Assembly (NCBI GenBank): GCA_947471745.1
Contig: CANJKZ010000952.1
Location: 762,001-826,000 of the forward strand
Length of the DNA stretch: 64,000 nt
Direction of reading: 5' to 3'
Source of the DNA: Closterium sp. Naga37s-1
Taxonomy: Eukaryota > Streptophyta > Zygnematophyceae > Desmidiales > Closteriaceae
Below are positions 1 to 10,869 of this stretch, piece after piece. Position numbers and translations under genes: made by a program. Each line of letters opens with the position of its first letter. Position 1 is the stretch's first letter. A model generated the notes under the pieces. It searched no databases and was not told the origin of the DNA. It saw only the letters and a list, made by a program, of their open reading frames with translations.

Positions 1-444
1 GCTCAACAACGTTGGTCACTTAAGTCTTCAAGTTTGGGTAAGTTTTCAGGTGAGTTTTCAGGCGAGTTTTCAAGTCTCCCATCCCTCCCGCCCTGCCCCC
101 CTGCAGACGGGGTGCAGGTGGGTCTCCCACCAACCTGCATGCCCCCCCCCCTAATCGCACATTCGCACGAGACTATCCCTTCTAGCGCGCTTCCCCACGC
201 GCTGCTGTGTGTGAAGCACCTTGCAAGAATCAGGCGAGACACGCACCGCACAAGTCTGCTGTGGCGCTGTGCGCTCAACACACCAGCATCCACCACCACC
301 CATCCCGTCGCTGCTGCTAGCATGAGCACACACACGCACCGCACAAGTCTGCTGAGCGCCCAACACACAAGCGTCCACCACCCATCCACTCTCCTCCACC
401 ACCCATTTCTGCTGCTCCCTCCCTTCCACTTCCCCTCCCCTCAG

Positions 445-1624
445 GCGGGTGTAGACCTGCCAGGCCTTCGCACCGTGCGCCGAACCGAACCTGTGCAAAC
501 CACCAGGCTCGGCACCGGCCGGGCCTGGGTGGCAGGCTTGGAGAGCGAATCGGCATCGGGAGTGTCTAGCAGGGGAGTTTATAAGAAGGACGAGGGAGAT
601 GTGGTGAAGGCGATTCTAGAGATGGCCGAGATGGAAGCAGTGGGGGCGGAAGTGGTGTGGGATGCGGGGTCTCAGGGTAAGATGAGGCGGGGGGAGGGGG
701 GGTGGAGGGGGTTAATGGAGGAGGGTAGGAGAGGGAGGGAGGAGGAGGAGGGCGATCGGGACAGAGTTGAGAGAGCGTTTGAGAGGAGAAGCGACACAGA
801 GGCGGATAGGGAGGAGAAAGGGAAGGTAGATGAGGAGGAGGAGGAGGAAGAGGGGGGAGAAGATGGGGAAGAAGGTACAGAGGGGGAGGGGAGTGTGAGG
901 GAGATGGCAGAGGAGGCGTTGAGGGAGTGGGAGGGGCTGAGGGAGGGAGTGGAGAGGGTGATGGGAAAGTACCCTGTGATGGTGTGCGGGTACTGCCCTG
1001 AGGTGCACGTGGGTGCGGCTGGGCACAAGGTGAGAGCATTCGGTGCTAGAAGGGCGAAGGGCGAATGGCTAAGGGGGGGGGCGAATGGGGAAGGGCAAAG
1101 GGGTAAGGGCGAAGGGGGAAGGGGAAAGGGCATAGGGGGAGTGTAATTTCATCAGGATCTGCCCACCCTATCTGCCTCATCTGATCTGTCATTTGTTGCC
1201 TCACTCACCAACATACTCTCACGCTGCTCTCATGCATTTTTTCAGGTGCCCTATTGGAAGCAACCTTGCTTACCTTAACCCACGAGTTGACGAAATTCTA
1301 CAACTCAACTCACATCCCCCTTCTCTCTGTCCTCCCTGCTCCCAGGTGCGCCTGTGCAATGCGTCCAAGCAGCAGTGGCGCCACGGCCAGCACGGGTGGC
1401 AGCCGGCAGTGCTGGCCGACCTGCTCCCCCCCGTGCCTGTCTACCACACACGCCACCCCTCTGGACCTCCGCTGCTGCACGAGCTGAGGCCGTTCTACGG
1501 CCGAGTGCCAGCGCTGCTGGAGCTCTGTGTGCAGGCCGGGGCGCCTGTTCCGGCGAGTTGGCGGAGCTACTTTAGGCTCGATGTCGCGATCCCTGATGTC
1601 AACGACGTGGATAATGCGGTGTAA
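445..1624 (+). CDS. APO-domain protein, 3' part of a spliced gene (exons 445-1029 and 1346-1624)
   Basis: The gene enters from the left of the window. A polypyrimidine tract and CAG acceptor open an exon at 445. It ends with a GTGAG donor at 1030 and continues from a CAG acceptor into 1346-1624, keeping frame across the join (GHK then VRLC). The joined segment reads CGYCPEVHVG..GH..LC, then R, HGW, then GRVPALLELCVQAG near the C-terminus. This is the signature of the APO (accumulation of photosystem I) domain, a plant-specific Cys/His zinc-binding RNA-binding domain of chloroplast and mitochondrial proteins that support group II intron splicing and PSI assembly. Only one APO domain is visible, whereas the family usually has two, so the first may lie upstream. 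An acidic Glu/Gly-rich stretch (about 690-900) precedes the domain and is not typical. A GTAAGT at 38 could end an upstream exon at 1-37. Family assignment is fairly sure; organelle and exact paralogue are inferred. Confidence 0.75.
1030..1345 (+). other. Intron of the APO-type gene
   Basis: The intron starts with GTGAG and ends with a C/T-rich tract and CCCAG. Splicing it out restores a continuous APO motif with no frame change. The 5' part continues as purine-rich simple sequence. Confidence 0.7.
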
Positions 1625-1680
1625 GAAAGTACTCGGATTGTGACTCTAAATATGGTAGCAATTAGGATAGCAGCTTGTAT

Positions 1681-1850
1681 GTACCACCCCTCTGGCCCTC
1701 CGCTGCTGTACGAGCTGAGGGTGTTCTACGGCCGAGTGTCGGCACTGGTGGAGCTCTGTGCACAGGCCGGGCCGGGGCGCCTGTTTGGGCTAAAGTGAAG
1801 CTTCAGGCTCGACGCCGCGATCCCTGGCGTTGACAATGTTAATAGAGTAT
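1681..1850 (+). pseudogene. Decayed tandem duplicate of the last APO exon
   Basis: This stretch lies directly downstream of the stop codon and repeats the exon sequence of about 1445-1620. It still spells HPSGPPLLYELR, FYGRVSALVELC and AQAG before frame changes and a stop. The copies share long identical blocks but differ by many substitutions and small indels, so the duplication is not recent. No open frame suggests it is translated. Confidence 0.75.
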
Positions 1851-2029
1851 GAAGTGTGAAGTGGCATTGTTACTTTTTAGTACGAGGTAGTAAGAGCGTG
1901 TTCCTACGGCCTCTAGCAGGCCCTCAGATTGGTTTGAGGGTAGCTGATGGATCAGCGTGCCCCGGCCAACGAGGTGTCCAAATCAGCGTTCACAGCTTTT
2001 TTATACTGATTTTGCCAGTGTAAAAATCA

Positions 2030-2447
2030 TACCGTAATCCCCCGCATAGTACACCCTAGGGTGTACTGATAAATACCTCTCTTCAAGGGGGTGTTTAATT
2101 ATGGGGGGGGTGTAAGCCTGCACCCATGGGTGTTATGTAATGGCATTATTTTAACTGAGAAAACACACGTTTTCTGTTTTAACCCTCACATTCAATTATC
2201 GAATCGAACTGAAAGAGACTTTGCACTGCGCATGGTGTGTGAGCCACGTCATGCAGGCTCTAGCAGGGCTCTCGCACGCGGCTAGAAATAGCATCTCGTT
2301 TTACGTTTAAATCAGGTGGCGGGTGTACTCAAAATTTCAGAAACAATGGGGGGTGTTATAACTGGTGTATTTATGAGTACACCCACCGTAATTGAACACC
2401 CATGGGTGTTCAATTTTGGGGGTTGTAATATGCGGGGGATTACGGGT
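2030..2447. mobile_element. MITE-like TIR element (CCGTAATCCCCCGCATA ends)
   Basis: A 17-bp perfect terminal inverted repeat, CCGTAATCCCCCGCATA, lies at 2032-2048 and, inverted, at 2429-2445. The interior holds further palindromes around ACACCCTAGGGTGT and AACACCCATGGGTGTT, and no coding frame. The flanks have TA beside each end, with a one-base offset on the right. Size (about 0.41 kb), TIRs and lack of coding capacity fit a non-autonomous DNA transposon. Its ends resemble those of the T element (10870 and 38903), which begin CCGTAT.CCCCGGATATA. Confidence 0.6.
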
Positions 2448-3064
2448 AAGTAAACTGAACCAACAGCGTAAAAAAAACAAAACAATAGCTGAAACACCAG
2501 TACAAGGTGTGTGGTGTTGTTGCTGTGATAGGTTCCAGCGAGGCTAAACACTTCGGCCCGCACGTGATATCTTGTGCAGTGCATGCGAAAAAATCCTAGT
2601 GTGTGGGTGGGGTTTCGTGAATCACGGAAAGGTACAGACTGTACACGCGTACCCTATCCTCCCCCTTCCCCCCCCTCCCCCCCCCCCACGCGATCAAGTC
2701 CGTTTCAGTGTGACTCACGTCACTATACTGATTCGTCAGTGTTACTTGTACAGCAACACACAAAATGGTCAGTGTGGCAAGGTACGGTAGGTTATACTGA
2801 AATTTCAGTGCAAAATTGAAGCATATGCTGAATTTTCAGGGAAAACGAAAATCACAGCTACAAAATCAGCCTAATCAGCGTGTTTTACGCTGATATCTGA
2901 GGGCCTGGCCTCTAGTCAGGCTGGCCTCTTGTCAGACTTGGTCATTCGAGCGAATTCGCTATTAACACCATTTTCAGACTTCAAAACAAACAGTGCTGCG
3001 CGATGAATTGGTCGCGCGAAACCTGTCACACGTGCTGTTTCGGCGAACCAGGGTCAGTCAATCG
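2448..3064. other. Intergenic spacer
   Basis: No gene is supported here. A pyrimidine run lies at about 2660-2690. The last five bases (AATCG, 3060-3064) flank the end of the D-family LTR and would be one copy of that element's target-site duplication. Confidence 0.5.
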
Positions 3065-3236
3065 TGTTGGGCTGAGAAAAAGCCCTTAGGATCTTTTACA
3101 GATTAGTCCTTAAATAGTATTGCAGCGGAAGACTGTGAATTCTTGTACTGGTTGAATGTGAGAACAAGAATTGACAATAAAGGAACAGTACAAGAGATTT
3201 ATAGTCTAGCAAAGTATTATTCCGTAATGTACCTAT
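3065..3236 (-). repeat. Terminal part of the D-element 3' LTR (interrupted by C1)
   Basis: On the minus strand this ends ..CTCAGCCCAACA and matches the end of the LTR at 33616-33821, which abuts a primer-binding site. It is interrupted at 3236 by C1 and resumes at 10676; CCTAT is duplicated at the two edges. The LTR at 33616-33821 shows the uninterrupted sequence across this point, giving an empty-site reference. Confidence 0.8.
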
Positions 3237-3363
3237 TGTCAAGAATGAGAAGTGGTTGGACTAGAAAGAATCGAGAGTACAAGTACAAAACACTAGAGCT
3301 ATGTACCCCCTAGAGGCTAACCCAACTGTAGCCTACAAACTATAACACATATAATGTTTGACA
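3237..3363 (-). repeat. C1 3' LTR
   Basis: This 127-bp TG..CA repeat is near identical to 10549-10675 (one A/C difference). It is preceded, in element orientation, by a polypurine tract at about 3364-3387 ending ATGGGGGTG. Confidence 0.95.
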
Positions 3364-3596
3364 CACCCCCATAGGCAAAGTGGGGGAGAGCTAGGGGTCA
3401 CAAGACCAGTCAAAGCAAAACAAAGCAAAGCAAGCTCAGGGTGGATCTCAAGGATACCACACAAATTCCGAGCACAAGCAAGCGGTCACAAGACCAGTTC
3501 ACATGCAGTTTGACAATAGAACAAGAGGTACAGTGATCACAACCTAGCAAGTGTAAGCATGCAGGTATATATATAGAGATCACAGTACAAACAGAG
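3364..3596 (-). promoter_or_regulatory. C1 3' UTR and polypurine tract
   Basis: The region between the polyprotein stop and the 3' LTR is conserved among all TGTCAAAC-type copias here. It holds an alternating TATATA stretch, CTAGGTTGTGATCACTGT, and the terminal tract CCCCACTTTGCCTATGGGGGTG that would prime plus-strand DNA synthesis. Equivalent tracts occur at 11360, 11524, 33468 and 56890. Confidence 0.75.
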
Positions 3597-6500
3597 TCAA
3601 GAAGTCAGCAAGTGAGGGACAGTAGGCACAAGGCCTAGAACAGTACAGAAACGCTGATGATCAAAAGGCTGAAGCGCCTTGGTGAACACATCAGCAGTGT
3701 TGGCCCGAGTGGCCACGTAAGCAAGACGAAGCTGACCACGCTGCTGCAACTCTCGAGCAAGGAAGTAGCGCAGAGAAATGTGCTTCGTTCTGTGCTCCAG
3801 TCTGTGCTCCTGACACAAGGCAATGGCGGCCTTGTTGTCGACGTACAGCACTGGAGGAGAACGAGGCCGCTCTCCCAGGTCGGTCAGCAGGTAGGTGAGC
3901 CAGCGTAACTCCTGTGCAGCCATGGCTGTGGCGTAGATCTCAGCCTCACAACTGGAGCTGAGAACTGAAGACGAGCGTGTAGAACGCCAAGAGACTGAAC
4001 CAGAGCCAAGACTGAAGGTGTACCCCTGAGACGACCGCTGAGTAGCCTGGTCGTCAGCCCAAGAGGCGTCTGAGTGCCCTGTGAGGACAACCCGAGTCCG
4101 TCCTCCAAGCACAAGCCCCATGCCCGACGTACTGCACAAGTAGCGCAACACCCTCTTAGCGGCATCCATGTGCTCCTTCCGGTGACGGCCAGGAGCGACA
4201 TAGCGTGCTAGGATGCTAAGAGGGTATGCAAGGTCAGGTCGAGTGCAGGTCATCAGGTACATGAGGCAGCCCACAAGCTCTGGATACGGGCCACTCGGCT
4301 CTACGGACTCATCCGAAGGCAGAGCTGAGAGCGAGTGACCGGTAGGCAGAGGAGTGGGCTGAGGCGAGGAGTACGTGAAGCGGAAGCGCTGAAGGACCTG
4401 CTGCACCATGTGTGACTGAGTCAAGGTGATGGTGCGCTGTGCTCTGTCCCGGGTGATCCGCAAGCCAAGATAGCTTGTCAGCTCACCCAGGTCTGTGCAC
4501 GTGTGTCTCTTCTGCAGCTCCGACTTCACGTGGGCGAGTGCCTTAGTGTCAGCAGTAGCAAAGACCAAGTCGTCTACGTACACGAGAACGTAGAACGGCG
4601 GCAGAGTGGTGTCGGTGCGTAGAAACAGCGACGGGTCAGCAGTAGAAGGAGCAAACCCAAGAGCAGCAAGAGTAGTCCTCAGTGTGTCGTGCCACTCACG
4701 GGGTGCCTGGCGGAGACCGTAGACTGGCCGCCGGAGGCTCCACTGGGTACCAGCAGGAAACGACCCAGTGAAGCCAGGTGGGCGGCGCAGCCAGATCTCC
4801 TCGTGCAGGCTGCCCTGTAGGAACGCAGTGCTGAAGTCAAGAGAGTGGAGCTCGTAGTCACGCTGAGCGGCGACGTGCAGCAGAACCCGAAGAGTGGTCA
4901 TCTTCGGGGTAGGGGAGAAGGTCTGGAAGAAGTCAAATCCCTCTCGCTGACTGAAGCCTCGTGCAACGTAACGCGCCTTGAAGACAGGCGGAGAACCCGG
5001 CGGCCGCTTCACCCTGAAAATCCACATGCCACTGACGATGTTCGCCCCAGGTGGGGGAACCCCGTCGACGTAGGTGCCTGTGGACTTCCAGGAAGCCATC
5101 TCTGCGTCCATGGCTGACTGCCACTGAGAGGAGTACTCACCCGCGATCGCCTCAGCGTAAGAGCGCGGGGTCGGGATGTCTGGTGCATCTGGGTCTCCCT
5201 AAGGGGCAATCAGCATGGACACGAGATGAGGTAAAGCAGCGGCAAAGCACTCAAACTCCTCCTGTCTGTCCTCAAGGACGTCCGTGCCAAGAGCACACTC
5301 ACCCCCGACGGACGGAGGACAGACAGACTCAGACTCAGCAACAAGGCTAGCGGCGTAGTCTAGACGACAAGCGGCAGCAAAGTCAACAAGCTCAGCGACT
5401 AGAGCAGACGCAGTAGAGGACTCAAAGGAAGGGTTAGTGACAACAGTGGCGAGGAGACGCGTGACAGTAGGACTGGCAGCACGAAGAGAGTCAGACTCCG
5501 GGTCAGCAAGAGCAGGAAGAGAGGACGCTGGAGGAGACGGCAGAGGGACACGCTGTGGAGCAGTGGAAGGACGCAGGGTCATATAGTGAGTGCCAAGGAC
5601 AGGAGGAGGACGCTGACGCGGAGCACGACGACCAGCACGGATAGCGCGGACAGGCGACTCTGGACGCAACTCAGGCGACGGAGGACGAGATTCAGGCTCA
5701 CGACGCTCCGTAAGGCTATTCGTCGGCGCAGTGTAAGGAGAAGGACCAGGCAGTGGAGAGACTGGCTGTAACTGTGACTGCGACCGGACAGGCGGTGGAC
5801 TCGGTAGGGGAGGAGTAGGACCAGGAGAGGGCGGGAGGCCAAGAACCTGCTGAAGGAGCGGAACGTAGTACGGCCGCGGCCGCGCAGCTCCTCCTGAACC
5901 AGCAGAGACAGCACCAGCGCCCTCAGCTCCAGGGTCTCCAGCTACAACTCCCGCCGCACCACCAGCAGCTCCAGCACCTCCAGCACCTCCAGCACCAGAA
6001 GCACCTCCAGCAGCACCAGCAGCTCCAGCACCAGCAGCACCTCCAGCAGCACCAGCACCACCAGCACCTCCAGCAGCACCAGCACCACCAGCACCTCCAG
6101 CAGCACCAGCACCACCAGCACCTCCAGCAGCACCAGCACCACCAGCACCTCCAGTAGCACCTGCACCAGCAGCACCTCCAGCAACACCACCAGCAGCTCT
6201 AGCGCGAGCAGCACCTCCAGTAGCTCCAGCTCCAGCAGAACCCCCAGTCCCAGCAGCTCCAGTACCGCCTGTACGAGCACCTCCAGGACCAGAGGCTCCA
6301 GCACCTCCAGTAGCTCCAGCAGAAACTCCAGGAGCAGTAGTGCCTCCAGCGCCAGCAGTGCCTCCAGCAGCTCCAGCGTCAGTAGCACCAGAACCAGTAC
6401 CCGCTCCAGCTCCAATGTCCGCGACACCAGTAGCACCACTCCGGAGACTGCAGCGCCGAGCGTACCACTCTCGGAGCCTCTGGGGAGAGGGCGGCTCCCG

Positions 6501-9500
6501 ACGAGGAGGGGAACCACGAGCACCAGCTCCAGCAGCACCCCTAGCTCCAGAAGCGCCCCTCCTGAGGCTGCAGTACTGCAAGTACCACTCCCGCAGCTGC
6601 TGTGAGGAGGGAGCGCCTCCAGGTGCAGCACGGTCAGTCGCAGCACCCTCTGGCTCAATACCCACAGACGTAGCACTCTCAGGCTCAGCACCCCCAGACT
6701 CAGCACCCCCAGACTCAGCACCCCCAGACTCCGTACCCGCAGGCTCCGCACTCCCAGGCTCAGCACCCCCAGGCTCCGCACCCCCAGGCTCCGCACCCCC
6801 AGGCTCCGCACCCCCAGGCTCAGCATCCCTAGCAGGACGAGAGTCGACAGCTACCTTGACAGGCTCAACCGGGTCTACCTGGGACACACCTGAGGGAGCG
6901 GCACCCTGAGGGGGGAGGGGGTCTACCACAGCAGCACCTGGTGCGAGGAAGAGAGGCGGGGGGGGGAGCGGGGCAGTGCGGTAGGGGAAGAGGCGGTAGT
7001 AGGGGACCGACTTGTCGCACGTGACGTCCTGAGAAGGCAGGACACGGCGCGAGGTGGCGTGGTAAAACTGCCAACCAGACGCGTCCGGGACAAAGCCAAG
7101 GAAGACACAAGGAACAGCGCGGGAGGAGAGCTTGTCCGCGGACGTATCGCGGACAAAAGCTCGAGATCCCCAGACCCGGAAACGCGACGCATCGCCAACC
7201 TTCCCCGTCCACAGCAGTGTGGGCGAGGTCTCTGGCAAGGAGACACGGGGCCAGAGGTTGAGTTGATGCGCAGCGTACCGGACCGCAAACGGCCACAGAA
7301 AGTGGGGGGCAGCCGCATGGGTCAAGGAGGTACGAGCTACCTCCATGACCAAGCCAATGCGGCGCTCAGCAACCCCATTCTGCTGTGGAGAGGCCGGAAG
7401 CGTGAACGACTGCTCAATGCCCTGCCCCTGACAGTAGGCCCTCAAGAGGTCGGAGGAAAACTCCCCACCTCTCTCAGAGTGCAGACGCAGGACAGGAAAG
7501 TCCGAGCGGAACCTCTCGTGGAGTTGGAGACGGGCAGCGCGGATCCAAGGGATCAAAACATCAGGGACTTCACCCTTGGTGCGCAAGGGGAAGACCGTGG
7601 TGTAGCGCGAGTAGTCGTCAACAACTATCAAGAAGTACCGCTCCTGACCCTGTCCACGGACGCGGGCTGGGCCCCACACGTCCATGTGGAGCGTCTGCAG
7701 GGGAGCAGTCGTCGGGGGAAACGAGGAGGAGTGAGGAGCGGCGCGCTGCCGCCCCTCGACACAGGGGAGACAAGGAGGAGCAGGCGAGGGTGGTAGGGGA
7801 GGGAGAACCCTGGGAAGACCAGAGACAAGGTACCGTTTGTGCATGCCACGAAGGCGCTGCACTGACGGGTGACCAAGGCGGTGGTGCCAGAGGACGGTCT
7901 CGTGCGCCAGGGAGCGACACGAGCAGGGGGGCGACAGCTGACCTGACGCAGACGCAGACGCAGCTACCTGAGGGGACTCAGTAGTCAGTGTGTACAGGTC
8001 CGACCCCGGCTGCCGAGTGAAGGTAGCCAGGTGGCGACCCGTCCGAGCGCACGTGCAGTGTGTAACGCGCTCGTAGGCAGGGGTGAACTGGTGGACACCC
8101 CCGTCCTGGAGCGCACTACCTGCCACCAAGTTCGTAGAGAACGAGGGGAGGTAGAGACCTGACAGTGTGCCCGACGGGACCGCAGGACAAGGGAGGACAG
8201 TGGAGGAGGTCGCAATGACCGGACCCCCAGAGGGGTCAGCGAGGGAGACTGCAACTGGCCGAGCAAGCTGCTCTAGGGCAGTGCGGTCACGAAAGAAACA
8301 GCGAGAAGCACCTGAGTCCAGTGTGAAGGTGTGTAGTGCCTCAGTAGACTGAGTACCAGAGGGCGCAGACTCACGAGCACCTAGAGCAGCAGCCTCACCA
8401 GCACCTGGGGCAGCAGACCCGCGAGCACCTGAAGCGGCAGTCTCACCAGCACCTGGGGCAACAGACGCACTGGCACCTAGAGCGGCAGCCTCACTGGTCC
8501 TAATGCCCGGGTCAGGCGGGACACGCAGGTACTGGTCACTCTCTCCACTAATAGTCAATGCATACATGGCACCAAGGATAGCATCAAAGTCAAGAGCAAA
8601 GACATCAATATTCTTTTTCATCAGATCAGCCCAGCGTGGCAGCTTAGTGGCGTTAGGAAACTGTGCACGCCAGGCGTCATCGAGACGAAAGAAGCAGTGG
8701 TGTGCCGTGTGGAACCTCCCACAGGTCTGGCCAGTGCGGTCACCTGTGCGGATAAGGTACGGGCAGGTACCTCCACCCCCAGACCCCCCACGCTGAGAGT
8801 ACCACTCACGGAGCTGCTGGGAGGTCGGGGTCTCGCTGGGACGCTGCTGCTGCTGCCTCTGGCCACCCCCGACCCCTCCACGCTGCTGCACCGCCCCACC
8901 GCGCCCGCCACCAGCTCCACCGCCGCCACCACTACCACCACCACCCCCGCCACCCCCACTACCGCCGCCGCCACCACCCCCTCCTCCGCCACTGACCCCC
9001 CCACCACTAGCACCACTCCCACCACCGCCACCACCCCCGCCTCCTCCACCCCCTCCACTACCGCCGCCCCCGCCTCCACCTCCGCCACCCTTGTCCCCCT
9101 TGCCCTTGCCGCTCTGGCGCCTCCAACTAGGAGCAGACGCAGCCCCGACCTCCTCAGCACCGAGGTAGTCGACAGCAGCAGCAGATGCAATGGAGGGGAG
9201 AAGGGGAACGGGGGAACACCCCTCAAAGAAGGGAGTGCGAGGGTCGCCACGAGAGGCACCTACAGCTACAATACTCTTCTCAGCTGCAAGGAGCTCCTTC
9301 TCGAGCAGGTCGACAGTGAGGTCAGTGGGAGAGAGGGCGAGAAACTGGTCCCTGACAGTGCGAAGGGAGTCAGGGAGGCGGGTGACAAGGTGGTACAGTG
9401 TGAGGTACATTGGGGGGGGGTTCTTGGCGAGGAAATCGGGGGGGAGCGCGGCACGGTAGCGGAGGTCACTGGTGCGGAGGTGGGTGATGAGGTCAGCTAC

Positions 9501-9881
9501 AGTGGCAAAGGCGGACAGGTCGGGGAAGAGGTAAGGCAGTGAGAGACGGCCTATAGCAGCAGTGGCAGGGGAGGAGTAGCGCGCGACTACGGCGTCGTAC
9601 AGCTCCTTAGCGGTCTTATGCTGGCCGAAGTGCTCGCGCTCATCTAACGGCAGGTGGTTGCGAACGGCTAGGCGAGCGTGAGCATCACGGGTCTGCCACT
9701 GGGAGCGAGCAGTACTGTCAGCAGTAGTGGCAGGTGCGGGAGCGGCGCCTGACGTGTGGTCATACAGTGAGACATCGTCCTTGGCAGTAATCTGGAGGAA
9801 CAGGTGGAGGTCATCTAACCAAACCTCAAACTTAATCGGGCGGCCCTCAGCGTCAAAGGTGAGAACAGAGGGAGTGGCCAT
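3597..9881 (-). pseudogene. C1 Gag-Pol polyprotein, interrupted by one stop codon
   Basis: One frame of about 2,094 codons runs from 9881 to 3597, broken only by a TAG at 5199-5201 where sister copies have GAG. Order: Gag helical domain (residues about 1-200), long Gly-rich tract, Cys/His knuckle CPYLIRTG..C..H..HC, aspartic protease LDSGAS, GAG-pre-integrase HHRLGHPS..CLPC, integrase HMDVWGP ... HSERGGEF ... GVAERR, a low-complexity linker (GGAEP and GAAGGAG repeats, two LREWY motifs), reverse transcriptase with YVDD, and RNase H with GHSDASW and YVDNK. The second integrase aspartate is Glu (HSERGGEF instead of HSDRGGEF). The stop separates integrase from RT, so RT could only be made by readthrough. 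Apart from these two changes the protein looks intact. Confidence 0.93.
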
Positions 9882-10548
9882 AGTGGCAGTAGCAGGAGTA
9901 GGAACAGTAGCAGTAGTAGTAGCAGTAACAGTGGCAGCTGAAGCAGTAGCACGGCAGAAACAGGAACAGGAGTTGCTGCACGTGGGGCACAGTAGGACGG
10001 CACGGCTCGGTCAGGGCGGCGTGGCTCGGTTCGTGCGGCGCGGCTCGGTTCGGGCGGTGCGGCTCGGTTCGGGCGGCGCGGTTCGGCTCGGGCTGGGCTA
10101 CGTGGCGGTGCGCGACGGGGGGCGTGCACGTGGGCGGCTGTAGCGGGCGGGCCGTGGCTGTGCTTGGGCCTGACTAGCGCACGGGCGGCGACCTAGAGGG
10201 CGACGCGGTGGCCTACGGGCGGGGCCGCCGGTCGCTAGCAGGCTACGCGCGGCCAGGAGGGCCGGTCGACGGGCGGCTAGCGGGCTGCTCGTGGCGGCGT
10301 GGGCGGCTAACGGGCGGCGCGCGTGCAGAAACGGCCGCACGCGGCTGCTAGAGGGCGACGCGCGCGAAAAAAAAGGGCCGCGCACGGCACTAGCGAGCCG
10401 CGCACGGGCAGTAAGAGAAGACGAGGCGCACGAGGGCGCACTAGGAGAAAGGCGCTCGAGGGCGCTAGGTCGAAATGGCGCTCGAGGGCGCTTCTAACGG
10501 TGGGCCCTTAGGTGAGTCCTAGGTCTAGAACCTAAGCTCTTAATACCA
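9882..10548 (-). other. C1 leader with primer-binding site
   Basis: Directly after the 5' LTR the minus strand reads TGGTATTAAGAGC, resembling the initiator-Met tRNA primer site of copia elements (TGGTATCAGAGC), then CCTAGG-type palindromes and a GGGCCCACC box near 10499-10508. The rest is very GC-rich with GGCTCGGTTCGGGC-like repeats (about 10010-10090). Just before the start codon comes a (CTGCTACTG)n tract. No gene is seen in it. Confidence 0.8.
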
Positions 10549-10675
10549 TGTCAAGAATGAGAAGTGGTTGGACTAGAAAGAATCGAGAGTACAAGTACAA
10601 AACACTAGAGCTCTGTACCCCCTAGAGGCTAACCCAACTGTAGCCTACAAACTATAACACATATAATGTTTGACA
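10549..10675 (-). repeat. C1 5' LTR
   Basis: This 127-bp copy matches 3237-3363 at all but one position and is followed by the CCTAT target duplication at 10676. Confidence 0.95.
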
Positions 10676-10869
10676 CCTATTCACTAAACGGGCTGAGTAT
10701 CGAGTCGTCCGTATGAAGCGGTATTTCCCTGTGTCACGCGAACAGTCACGAGAATGTTCGCACTACTACTTGTAACTCACGCGAAGAGACACCTGCTACA
10801 CATGATAATACTACGATACTATTGTAGTGTTTTACTATCGAACTACTGAACTGTATAAGACATTTTATT
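10676..10869 (-). repeat. Middle part of the D-element 3' LTR
   Basis: It continues the LTR interrupted at 3236. On the minus strand it carries GACGACTCGATACTCAGCCC and TTTAGTGAATAGG, matching 33616-33660. It ends at 10869 where the T transposon begins (TA duplication 10870-10871). The missing first nine bases (TGTTGGAAG) are found at 38894-38902, beyond the inversion. Confidence 0.75.

Larger units (their letters stand above)
3237..10675 (-). mobile_element. C1: nearly complete Ty1/copia retrotransposon, young
   Basis: It is bounded by 127-bp direct repeats starting TGTCAAGAATG and ending TTTGACA, flanked by the 5-bp duplication CCTAT (3232-3236 and 10676-10680). The two LTRs differ at one position by eye. 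Order on the minus strand: 5' LTR (10549-10675), primer-binding site, GC-rich leader, Gag-PR-IN-RT-RH polyprotein, AT-rich 3' UTR, polypurine tract, 3' LTR (3237-3363). It is inserted inside the D-family LTR. Length 7.4 kb is large for copia because of Gly- and Ala-rich spacers in Gag and between IN and RT. Confidence 0.95.

Noticed and set aside
566..1133. Pro/Ser-rich minus-strand frames opposite the APO exon
   Set aside because: They arise from the purine-rich Glu/Gly coding strand and show no motif.
5942..6826. Long Leu/Val-rich open frame on the minus strand, and its equivalents at 13981-14883 and 49794-50762
   Set aside because: They are alternate-frame readings of the GGAEP and GAAGGAG linker repeats of the copia polyproteins.
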